A model generated the notes under the pieces. The model worked only from the letters and a program-made list of their open reading frames with translations. It did no database searches and was not told the origin of the DNA. The position numbers and the translations under genes were made by a program. This document shows positions 1 through 6,651 of a DNA stretch of 6,863 nucleotides, piece by piece. Source of the DNA: Bacillota bacterium. GTDB taxonomy: Bacteria > Bacillota > Clostridia > Oscillospirales > Acutalibacteraceae. How positions within the stretch are numbered: the first letter of the stretch is position 1; every line of letters begins with the position of its first letter. The DNA is taken from positions 1 to 6,863 of the forward strand of contig JAEZFF010000010.1 in assembly GCA_023417635.1 (NCBI GenBank), in the 5' to 3' direction.

Positions 1-40
1 AAACAGAAATTTCAAGGCGAAAAAGCAAAATGCTGAAACG

Positions 41-69
41 AGCCGGGCCACATAAAATGCGGCCCGGCT
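41..69 (+). terminator. GC-rich stem-loop, probable terminator of an upstream gene
   Basis: The left arm AGCCGGGCC (41-49) and right arm GGCCCGGCT (61-69) pair perfectly over 9 bp around an 11-nt loop, and CAT/ATG inside the loop can add three more pairs. The stem is followed by TTTGCGCTTCTT, which is T-rich but not a clean T-run, so rho-independent termination would be less than ideal. It lies ahead of the recJ promoter, which fits the end of a preceding transcription unit. The stem is certain from the sequence. The terminator role and its direction are inference, since the minus-strand side also lacks an immediate T-run. Confidence 0.55.
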
Positions 70-207
70 TTGCGCTTCTTCGGCCTATTTATTGCAGCTG
101 CCGAGGATATAGTAATGAACGCTGCACCATTTTATGCTTATCCATATACATCACAAATAAGAACTAATTTTCCATAAAGGCTGCACTTTTGTCAAAAAAC
201 ATTACAG
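70..207. other. AT-rich intergenic stretch without a recognisable gene
   Basis: Between the stem-loop and the recJ promoter I see no ORF with a ribosome site, no tRNA-like or riboswitch-like fold and no repeat array. The base composition is clearly more A+T-rich than the genes that follow. The heptamer GCTGCAC occurs twice (121-127 and 180-186), which is too short to interpret. Confidence 0.6.
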
Positions 208-236
208 TTGAATAAAAAGCCCCAAAATGATACAAT
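208..236 (+). promoter_or_regulatory. Sigma-A-type promoter with extended -10, upstream of recJ
   Basis: A -35 box TTGAAT (208-213, 4/6 match to TTGACA) is followed after exactly 17 bases by a -10 box TACAAT (231-236, 5/6 match to TATAAT). TG at 228-229, one base before the -10, makes it an extended -10 (TGnTACAAT). Transcription would start near 243, giving a leader of only about 20-26 nt before the likely recJ start. This is the only convincing promoter I found in the window, and it probably drives the whole downstream gene run. The match is seen in the sequence; activity is inferred. Confidence 0.7.
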
Positions 237-251
237 AAAAAATTATGGGGC
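219..251. repeat. Imperfect inverted repeat spanning the recJ -10 box (operator-like)
   Basis: GCCCCAAAAT (219-228) and ATTATGGGGC (242-251) are reverse complements at 9 of 10 positions, with a 13-nt centre (229-241) that contains the whole -10 box TACAAT. The left arm lies upstream of the expected transcription start, so the two arms cannot fold together in the mRNA. If functional, this would be a protein-binding site on DNA. The symmetry is seen directly; an operator role is inference, and chance is possible in an AT-rich region. Confidence 0.35.
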
Positions 252-257
252 AGGTGA
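252..257 (+). promoter_or_regulatory. Ribosome binding site of recJ
   Basis: AGGTGA (252-257) matches the 3' part of the consensus AAGGAGGTGATC. Measured from the second G, it lies 8 nt before an in-frame TTG at 263 and 14 nt before the in-frame ATG at 269. It lies downstream of the ATG at 245, so it cannot serve that codon. The site therefore excludes 245 as the main start but leaves 263 and 269 both possible. Confidence 0.55.
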
Positions 258-268
258 AGCAGTTGAGC

Positions 269-2353
269 ATGAAAAAATGGCATATTTTACCGTTTGACCG
301 CACAGCAGCCGGACAATTCGCAGTGGAAGCAGGGATTCCACCGCTTCTTGCAGTATTGCTGCAGACGCGTGGAATTTTCCATCCGCAGCAGGCGGAAGCA
401 GTACTTTCCGAAAGCACGGAGTTTTCCGATCCTTTTCTGATGCCGGATATGAAAAAGGCGACGGATCGTATTAGCCGTGCGCTTGACAGCTTTGAAAAAA
501 TCGCTGTTTACGGGGACTATGATGCCGACGGGATAACGGCTTCAGCCATGATGTATTCCTATTTGGAATCCTGCGGGGGAAACGTCATTTACTATATTCC
601 TGACCGCGAGCGCGAGGGCTACGGCCTAAACAGGAATGCAGTGGATGCGCTTCACGCCCAGGATGTTCAGCTGATTCTTACGGTAGACAACGGAATTTCG
701 TCTATCTCGGAAGTCGATTATGCAAACAGCCTTGGCATGGATACGGTCATCACCGACCACCACCGGCCGGGAGCCGAACTTCCGAAGGCTGCTGCGGTTG
801 TAGATGCCTGGCGGAAAGACAGTACCTGTCCATACCGTGATTATTCCGGTGCCGGGGTTGTGTTCAAACTTTTGACTGCGCTGGAAGGGCCGGAGCTTGG
901 CATTGAGCCACTGCTTGACAATTATGCCGACCTTGCGGCCATTGGAACCATCGGCGACGTTGTGCCGCTTACAGGCGAGAACCGGATGCTTGTGCAGGCT
1001 GGGTTAAAGCACATTTCCCGCACCGACCGTGCCGGGCTGAAAGCCCTGCTGGAGCAGTCCGGCATGGAAGGTCAGACTCTTACGGCAACAAGGGTCGCTT
1101 TTACCATTGTGCCGCGGATTAACGCGACCGGCCGTATGGGCTCGGCAGACTGTGCCGTCCGTTTGTTGACGACGGACGAACCGGATGAAGCCGGAAGCCT
1201 TGCCGCCGAAGTCTGCGAAGCGAATGGAACCCGCCGAAGTGTAGAAAGCAAAGTCCTTGCGGAAGCAATGAAAATGCTTTCTGAAAACCCTTCTCTGCAG
1301 CTTGACCGCGTGATTGTTGTAGCGGGCGAAGGATGGCACCACGGAGTCATTGGCATTGTTGCTGCACAGATAACTGAAAAATTTGGAAAGCCTTGTATTG
1401 TTTTCTCCTATTCCGGGGATGACGCACGGGGCTCCGGAAGAAGCATTGAAGGCTTTTCGCTTTTTGATGCTGTGAGTTCCTGCAAAGATTTACTGATACG
1501 TTTTGGCGGCCACCCTATGGCGGCTGGGATGTCACTTCGCACTGAAAATATTGAAAAATTCCGAAAGCAAATTAACCAATATGCGGCGTCATTGCCGCAG
1601 CCGATGCCCGTGCCGGTGCTTCAGATTGACTGCGTTTTGAAGCCGGAGAAACTTTCTGTCACAATTCCGCAGAGCCTGCAGGCTTTGGAGCCCTATGGAA
1701 CGGGTAACCCGTTCCCGGTTTTTGGGTTGATGGATATGACGATTGACGATATTACCCCTGTTGGCGGGGGGAAGCACCTGCGCATCACTGCAAAGCATGG
1801 AAACGCTTCCGTTCAGTGCATGAAATTCGGCACGACGCTCGAAGAATTTCCGTACCGCGTCGGCGACCATACCGACCTAGCCGTAACGCTGGAAGAGCGT
1901 ACTTTTAACGGTCGGGAAACGCTTTCCACTGTAATCCGTGAAATGCGTCTTGCCGGGCAGGATGAAGAGGCGCTTTTCAGCGGGCGCGCACTGTACGAGA
2001 GATTTCGGCGCGGGGAAGTGCTGAGCGAAGAAGAGAACCGGCAGCTTCTTCCGAACCGGAACGACTGTGCGGCGGTTTACCGGGCACTGCGTTCGGCAGA
2101 AAACTGCGGCGGAACGGAAGAAGATTTTTACTGCCGCCTTCCGCACGGCATGGGGTTTGAAAAGTTCCTTGTAATTTTGGACGTTTTTTCCGAGCGGGGT
2201 CTGATTTCCCGCGCAAAGAACAATGTGGGATGCCGCATTCAGATCCTTCCGCCAAAAGGGAAGGTCCGCCTGGAAGATTCCCCTGTTCTTGCACCTTTCC
2301 ATCATTCTGAAGAAGTCGGTGATGAGCATGGCGTGGCCTCTGCAGACATTTGA
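269..2353 (+). CDS. recJ: Single-stranded-DNA-specific exonuclease RecJ
   Basis: RecJ is a cytoplasmic, metal-dependent 5'-3' exonuclease on single-stranded DNA, used in recombination, mismatch and excision repair. Numbered from ATG 269 (694 aa), the DHH domain shows motif I YGDYDADG (81-88), DNG (140-142), the signature DHH (163-165) and GDVVPL with Asp 230. RINATGRMG (283-291) follows. The DHHA1 part shows GEGWHHGVIG (353-362), GRSIEGF (390-396) and RFGGHPMAAG (411-420). The OB-fold region begins near LEPYGTGNPFPVFG (473-486). A C-terminal region of about 120 residues follows, longer than E. coli RecJ (577 aa) and shorter than B. subtilis RecJ (about 786 aa). All metal-binding motifs are intact. 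Start: ATG 245 would sit at the predicted transcription start without a ribosome site. TTG 263 has the best-spaced site, adding two residues. ATG 269 gives the family-like MKKWH beginning and is preferred. The 3' end overlaps relA by about 30 bases. Confidence 0.95.
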   Translation: MKKWHILPFDRTAAGQFAVEAGIPPLLAVLLQTRGIFHPQQAEAVLSESTEFSDPFLMPDMKKATDRISRALDSFEKIAVYGDYDADGITASAMMYSYLESCGGNVIYYIPDREREGYGLNRNAVDALHAQDVQLILTVDNGISSISEVDYANSLGMDTVITDHHRPGAELPKAAAVVDAWRKDSTCPYRDYSGAGVVFKLLTALEGPELGIEPLLDNYADLAAIGTIGDVVPLTGENRMLVQAGLKHISRTDRAGLKALLEQSGMEGQTLTATRVAFTIVPRINATGRMGSADCAVRLLTTDEPDEAGSLAAEVCEANGTRRSVESKVLAEAMKMLSENPSLQLDRVIVVAGEGWHHGVIGIVAAQITEKFGKPCIVFSYSGDDARGSGRSIEGFSLFDAVSSCKDLLIRFGGHPMAAGMSLRTENIEKFRKQINQYAASLPQPMPVPVLQIDCVLKPEKLSVTIPQSLQALEPYGTGNPFPVFGLMDMTIDDITPVGGGKHLRITAKHGNASVQCMKFGTTLEEFPYRVGDHTDLAVTLEERTFNGRETLSTVIREMRLAGQDEEALFSGRALYERFRRGEVLSEEENRQLLPNRNDCAAVYRALRSAENCGGTEEDFYCRLPHGMGFEKFLVILDVFSERGLISRAKNNVGCRIQILPPKGKVRLEDSPVLAPFHHSEEVGDEHGVASADI

Positions 2354-4505
2354 CGATTTAGCTGCCCTGATAAAGGCAAGCGAGCATGAGTACGACATCC
2401 ATGTAATTGAAAAGGCTTACCATGTTGCCGAGAAATCACATGCAGGGCAAAAGCGCCTTTCCGGCGCACCTTACATTTCTCACCCGGTGGCGGTTGCCTG
2501 CATCCTGGTGGAGCTTGGCATGGACACCGGTTCGGTTGCTGCCGGCCTTCTGCACGACGTAGTGGAGGACACCCCCGTTACGCTTGACGAGCTGCGCAAA
2601 GAATTTGGCAGTGAGATTGCCAGCCTGACCGACGGCGTTACCAAACTTGGGCGCATCCCGTACTCTTCACGCGAAGTGCAGCAGGCGGAAAATCTTCGCA
2701 AAATGCTCATTGCCATGAACGAGGATATCCGGGTTATTATTATCAAGTTGGCGGACCGTCTGCACAATATGCGCACCTGCGAATATTGGGAACCGCAGAA
2801 GCAGCGCGACAAAGCCCTTGAAAATATGGAGGTTTATGCGCCGATTGCCCATCGCCTCGGAATCCGTGCAGTGAAGGAAGAGCTGGAAGACCTTTCCCTG
2901 CGCGTGCTGGACCCGGCTGCTTACCGCGAAATTGAGGATGGCCTGGAACTTCGCGCAGGCGAGCGGAAAAATTTTATTGAGCTGACGAAAAAGCGGATTC
3001 GTGACCGCGTTGCCGCCAGTATTCCGAATGTGTATCTGGAAGGGCGCGTAAAAAGCATTTACGGCATCTACCGCAAGATGTTCATTTACGGGCGCTCTAT
3101 GGATGAAATTTATGACATCTACGCTGTGCGCGTGATTGTTGACACAGTCAATGACTGCTATAACGTGCTTGGCATTGTGCATGATATGTTCCAGCCGCTG
3201 CCAAATCGGTTTAAAGACTATATCTCAACGCCGAAGCCCAACATGTATCAGTCGCTGCATACCACGGTTATCGGCAAAGAAGGAATTCCCTTTGAAGTGC
3301 AGATACGCACTTGGGAAATGCACCATACGGCAGAGTACGGCATTGCCGCACACTGGAAATATAAGCTTGGCATGAGCAGCAAGGAAGACTCTTTTGAAAA
3401 GCGCCTTTCCTGGATTCGCCAGATGCTAGACAACGAAAAAGACAGCGAAGACGCGACCGACCTTGTGCGTATGATTAAGTCGGACCTTGTGCCGGAAGAC
3501 GTTTTTGTCTTTACGCCGCGCGGTGATGTGATAAACTTGCCTGCTGGCGCTACCGTTATAGATTTTGCCTATGCCATTCACAGTGCTGTCGGCAACCGCA
3601 TGATTGGCGCGAAAGTAGACAAGCGCATTGTTCCGCTTGACTATAAAGTCAAAACGGGTGAAATCGTCGAAGTCCTCACTTCCAAAGAAGCACACGGCCC
3701 AAGCCGCGATTGGCTGAAGATTGTAAAGACGAGCGAGGCACGCAATAAAATCCGCACCTGGTTCAAGCACGAAAAACGCGACGAAAACATCGTGCAGGGA
3801 AAAGAAGAGCTGGAGCGGGAACTTCGGCACAACAACATTGAAGTTTCCGAGGAAGAGCTGAACGGCATTCTGCAAAAGATGGCTCTGCACAGCAACTGCA
3901 GCACGGTGGACGACATGTATGCAGCCATTGGCTACGGCGGCATTTCACTTTGGAAAATCGTGCCGAAAATTAAGGAAGCATGGCAGAAGCAGCACGCCGC
4001 CGTACCGCCTGTAATCCCGCAGACTCCGGAAAAGCAGCAGGCGAACCGCAAAAGCCCGGTAGGAGTGACTGTAGATGGAATGGACAACTGCCTGATCAAG
4101 TTTTCCCGCTGCTGCAATCCTCTGCCAGGTGACGACATCATTGGCTTCATTACGCGCGGCTTCGGTGTTTCCATTCACAAGCGGGGATGCTCCAATGTTC
4201 CGCAGGACCTCAGCACAGCCGCCGAGCCGGAGCGCTGGGTAAAAGTCCACTGGGAAGGCGATGCCCGCGAAGAATTCAAAACAACGCTTGAAATTGTTGC
4301 GGAAGACCGTTCCGGTCTGCTGGCGGATATTACCCAGCAGCTTTTCAATATGCGGCTGTTCATTCATTCCCTGAATTCCCGTGAAACAAAGGACGGCAGC
4401 GCGCTCATTGCAGCCACCATTTCCGTCAGCAACATTGAGCAGCTCAAAACCATTATGACACGGCTTTCAAAAATCGGCGGCGTGATTTCTATTCGCCGCA
4501 CTTAA
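2322..4505 (+). CDS. relA: Bifunctional (p)ppGpp synthetase/hydrolase, RelA/SpoT (RSH) family
   Basis: This enzyme transfers pyrophosphate from ATP to GDP/GTP to make (p)ppGpp and also hydrolyses it, setting the stringent response on and off the ribosome. From ATG 2322 it is 727 aa, close to B. subtilis RelA (734 aa). The N-terminal HD hydrolase has His 54 (ISHP), HDVVED (78-83) and LADRLHNMRT (Asp 145, Asn 149), so it looks active. The synthetase has YDIYAVR (catalytic Asp 265), RFKD (296-299) and EVQIRT (Glu 325). RFKD is the RxKD form typical of bifunctional enzymes, whereas monofunctional RelA has ExDD. TGS (about 393-454), a helical region, a Cys-Cys/His/Cys zinc-finger-like motif (Cys 597, 598, His 619, Cys 623) and a C-terminal ACT domain (about 652-727) follow. 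The start could be ATG 2322 (GAAGAAG at 2309-2315) or ATG 2328 (GGTGAT at 2318-2323). Both lie inside recJ, suggesting translational coupling. The reading frame is open further upstream to 2223, but that part is only recJ in another frame. Confidence 0.95.
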   Translation: MSMAWPLQTFDDLAALIKASEHEYDIHVIEKAYHVAEKSHAGQKRLSGAPYISHPVAVACILVELGMDTGSVAAGLLHDVVEDTPVTLDELRKEFGSEIASLTDGVTKLGRIPYSSREVQQAENLRKMLIAMNEDIRVIIIKLADRLHNMRTCEYWEPQKQRDKALENMEVYAPIAHRLGIRAVKEELEDLSLRVLDPAAYREIEDGLELRAGERKNFIELTKKRIRDRVAASIPNVYLEGRVKSIYGIYRKMFIYGRSMDEIYDIYAVRVIVDTVNDCYNVLGIVHDMFQPLPNRFKDYISTPKPNMYQSLHTTVIGKEGIPFEVQIRTWEMHHTAEYGIAAHWKYKLGMSSKEDSFEKRLSWIRQMLDNEKDSEDATDLVRMIKSDLVPEDVFVFTPRGDVINLPAGATVIDFAYAIHSAVGNRMIGAKVDKRIVPLDYKVKTGEIVEVLTSKEAHGPSRDWLKIVKTSEARNKIRTWFKHEKRDENIVQGKEELERELRHNNIEVSEEELNGILQKMALHSNCSTVDDMYAAIGYGGISLWKIVPKIKEAWQKQHAAVPPVIPQTPEKQQANRKSPVGVTVDGMDNCLIKFSRCCNPLPGDDIIGFITRGFGVSIHKRGCSNVPQDLSTAAEPERWVKVHWEGDAREEFKTTLEIVAEDRSGLLADITQQLFNMRLFIHSLNSRETKDGSALIAATISVSNIEQLKTIMTRLSKIGGVISIRRT

Positions 4506-4520
4506 CTTAAATCGACCGGC

Positions 4521-4530
4521 AAAAGGAGGT
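4521..4530 (+). promoter_or_regulatory. Strong ribosome binding site deciding a TTG start
   Basis: AAAAGGAGGT matches the Shine-Dalgarno consensus almost perfectly, with 9 nt between AGGAGG and the TTG at 4539-4541. It lies in the 33-nt gap after the relA stop codon. It is the strongest ribosome site in the window and supports TTG as the real start of the metallo-hydrolase gene, where no ATG is suitably placed. Confidence 0.85.
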
Positions 4531-4538
4531 TATCCCTG

Positions 4539-5159
4539 TTGCAGATTACGACGATCCCGGGCGGCCCTCTGCCGACCAACTGCTACCTGCTGAAAGATGA
4601 AAAAACCGGCGCTTCCGCCATTGTAGACCCCGGTTTTGAAAGCGATGAGCTTTCGGATTTGGTGAAAAAGGACGGCCATGTGCAGAAGATTCTGCTGACG
4701 CACGGTCACTTTGACCATATTTCCGGTGTACAGCGGCTTCAAAAGGAAACCGGTGCAAAAATATACATGGACATGGACGAACTGATGTTTGTACATGACA
4801 CTACTTTAAACCTTGCGCCCATGTTTTACAGTGACGGCGTCAAGCCTTTTCGAGTGGATGTTCCGTTAAGCGAAGGCGACATCGTCGAGCTTGGCAGCCT
4901 GAAAGTCCAAGTGCTTCACACGCCGGGGCACACTTCCGGCGGATGCTGCTATCTTGTTGAAGACGTGATTTTTTCCGGCGATACTCTGATGAAGCTTAGC
5001 TTTGGCCGTACGGATTTCCCAACGGGAAACAGTACGCAGATGATTGATTCCCTGCGAAAACTGGCGGCGCTGAAAGGCGACTACCGGGTTTTCCCGGGGC
5101 ACGGTTCGCCTACGACGCTGGAGTATGAACGGCGCTATAACTCTTATATGGGGATATGA
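4539..5159 (+). CDS. Metallo-beta-lactamase fold hydrolase, glyoxalase II-like (YcbL type)
   Basis: This is a small soluble 206-aa MBL-fold protein, the size of single-domain glyoxalase II-like/YcbL proteins. The Zn-binding signature THGHFDH is at 54-60 (His 55, His 57, Asp 59, His 60). Further metal ligands are His 131 in HTPGHT, Asp 148 in FSGDTL and His 188 in FPGHG. The full binuclear metal set is therefore present and the enzyme should be active. Relatives hydrolyse thioesters such as S-lactoylglutathione, but in a clostridium without obvious glutathione use the natural substrate is unknown. I give no gene symbol for that reason. There is no signal peptide, so it is cytoplasmic. The start is TTG 4539, chosen from the ribosome site 9 nt upstream. 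The gene lies 33 bases after relA and 4 bases before hemZ, so co-transcription is likely. Confidence 0.9.
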   Translation: MQITTIPGGPLPTNCYLLKDEKTGASAIVDPGFESDELSDLVKKDGHVQKILLTHGHFDHISGVQRLQKETGAKIYMDMDELMFVHDTTLNLAPMFYSDGVKPFRVDVPLSEGDIVELGSLKVQVLHTPGHTSGGCCYLVEDVIFSGDTLMKLSFGRTDFPTGNSTQMIDSLRKLAALKGDYRVFPGHGSPTTLEYERRYNSYMGI

Positions 5160-5163
5160 TAGC

Positions 5164-6651
5164 ATGACGCTTTTGATCGATGGCCATTCGTTCCATTACG
5201 AGATGGAAAATCTGTGCCGTATCTTTTACCCGCACAGTAAAATAAATATTGTGACTGTAGAGCCTTCGGAAGAGGAGCAGCCTGCCGCTGATGGCGTAAC
5301 AGCCTATACGGGCCTCAAAAAGCGGGAAGATGGCAGCTTCCTGCTTGCGGTTCGGCTGAAAACTGAGTCGGCGGAAAAAAGCAGCGGAAAACTCATTCCG
5401 GCCGGAACGCCGGAAGATGAAATTCAGCGCCGCATGGCGGTTACGCTCTGGCAAATGCTTTCGGATGCCCTTGGCTACCGGCCGAAGTGGGGAATCCTAA
5501 CGGGTGTGCGGCCCATCAAACTTTATGGAAGGCTTGCGGCTAAAAGCGGCGAAGAAGCCGCTTCCCAGTATTTTCGCGAAAAGCTGTATGTTGCCCCTGA
5601 GAAGGCGGAACTTGCCCGCATCACCTGGGCAAACCAGAAAGAGATTCTTTCCCTTTCCCGCCCAGATTCGTTCAGCCTGTATGCAGCCATACCGTTTTGC
5701 CCAACGCGGTGCGCGTACTGTTCGTTTGTTTCCTCTTCCGTGGAAAAGGCTTTTCGCCTGGTTCCACAGTATGTGGAGCTTCTGTGTGATGAACTGCGCC
5801 GCACCGCACAGCTTGTAAAAGACCTGCATCTGCGGATGCAGTCGGCTTACATTGGCGGGGGAACACCCACAGTCCTTTCCGCAGACCAGCTTTCGCAAAT
5901 CATCCGTACCATCCGTGAAAATTTTGATTTTTCAGACTGCAGAGAGTTCACAGTGGAAGCCGGCCGCCCAGACACAGTTACGGAGGAAAAACTTGCGGCA
6001 CTCAGGGCCGGCGGGGTAACGCGCATTAGTATTAACCCGCAGACCCTGAACGACGAGGTCTTGCAGGCCATTGGGCGGAAACATACGACGGCGCAGACTC
6101 TGGCGGCTTTTGAGCTTGCGCGAAGCTGCGGGTTCCAGAATATCAATATGGACTTAATTGCCGGTCTGCCGAAAGACAGCCCAGAAAGCTTTCAGCGGAC
6201 GCTGGACGGAATCCTGAAGCTTTCACCGGAGAGCATTACCGTTCATACCCTGGCCTTAAAACGTGCGGCACGCCTGAACCATGAAGGAGACGTACCCTTT
6301 ACCGGGGCAGATACCGCCGAGCAGATGATTTCAGCAGCGGATTCCCAACTGCCGCAGCACGGCTACCATCCGTATTATCTTTACCGGCAGAGCCGCATGG
6401 TTGGAAATCTGGAAAACACGGGTTGGGCAAAGCCGGGTCTTGAAAGCCTGTATAACGTGCTGATTATGGAGGAATGCCAATCCATCCTTGCCTGCGGGGC
6501 CGGTGCTGTTACCAAGCTGAAAGACCCTTATTCCAGCCGCATCGAGCGTGTTTTTAATTTTAAGTATCCTTACGAATATATCAGTCGTTACCAGGAAATG
6601 GTGCTTCGGAAAGATAAGGTGAAAAAGTTTTATGAGAACATTAACGGGTGA
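5164..6651 (+). CDS. hemZ: Radical-SAM coproporphyrinogen dehydrogenase-like protein HemZ
   Basis: HemZ is a member of the HemN/HemW radical-SAM group, named for anaerobic coproporphyrinogen III oxidation in B. subtilis. Numbered from ATG 5164 (495 aa), a non-catalytic N-terminal region of about 165 residues includes WGILTGVRPIKL (109-120). The Fe-S cluster motif CPTRCAYC follows (Cys 179, 183, 186, the CxxxCxxC form with Tyr before the last Cys). Next are GGGTP (231-235, S-adenosylmethionine contact), EAGRPD (265-270), INPQTLN (290-296) and MDLIAGLP (329-336). YYLYRQSRMVGNLENTGWAKPG (404-425 region) is characteristic of HemZ rather than HemN or HemW. The radical core is intact. ATG 5164 is preferred because the residues after it look like the family's N-terminus and it lies 4 bases after the MBL stop, with a modest GGGGA site (5150-5154). 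ATG 5125, overlapping the MBL gene, is less likely. No other heme gene is visible, so the physiological substrate is uncertain. Confidence 0.92.
   Translation: MTLLIDGHSFHYEMENLCRIFYPHSKINIVTVEPSEEEQPAADGVTAYTGLKKREDGSFLLAVRLKTESAEKSSGKLIPAGTPEDEIQRRMAVTLWQMLSDALGYRPKWGILTGVRPIKLYGRLAAKSGEEAASQYFREKLYVAPEKAELARITWANQKEILSLSRPDSFSLYAAIPFCPTRCAYCSFVSSSVEKAFRLVPQYVELLCDELRRTAQLVKDLHLRMQSAYIGGGTPTVLSADQLSQIIRTIRENFDFSDCREFTVEAGRPDTVTEEKLAALRAGGVTRISINPQTLNDEVLQAIGRKHTTAQTLAAFELARSCGFQNINMDLIAGLPKDSPESFQRTLDGILKLSPESITVHTLALKRAARLNHEGDVPFTGADTAEQMISAADSQLPQHGYHPYYLYRQSRMVGNLENTGWAKPGLESLYNVLIMEECQSILACGAGAVTKLKDPYSSRIERVFNFKYPYEYISRYQEMVLRKDKVKKFYENING
6616..6622 (+). promoter_or_regulatory. Ribosome binding site of the kinase gene, inside hemZ
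   Basis: AAGGTGA lies 9 nt before ATG 6632, within the last codons of hemZ. It supports 6632 as the start of the next gene and a coding overlap of 20 bases. Confidence 0.6.

Noticed and set aside
1..36. Possible C-terminus of an upstream gene (frame 1, KQKFQGEKAKC then TGA at 34-36)
   Set aside because: The stop sits 4 bases before the stem-loop, which would fit, but 11 hydrophilic codons are too few to support a call and another frame is open longer across the same stretch.
92..113. Second promoter candidate (TTGCAG at 92-97 and TATAGT at 108-113)
   Set aside because: The spacing between the boxes is only 10 bases, far from the 16-18 needed.
245..268. ATG 245 as the start of recJ
   Set aside because: It lies at or next to the predicted transcription start, has no ribosome site upstream, and the AGGTGA site is downstream of it.
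1877..2398. 173-codon open frame on the minus strand
   Set aside because: It lies opposite recJ and relA, has no motif or plausible ribosome context, and is the kind of open antisense frame expected from third-position G+C bias.
2667..3182. 171-codon open frame on the minus strand
   Set aside because: It lies entirely opposite the catalytic domains of relA, whose conservation explains the sequence; no recognisable protein features.
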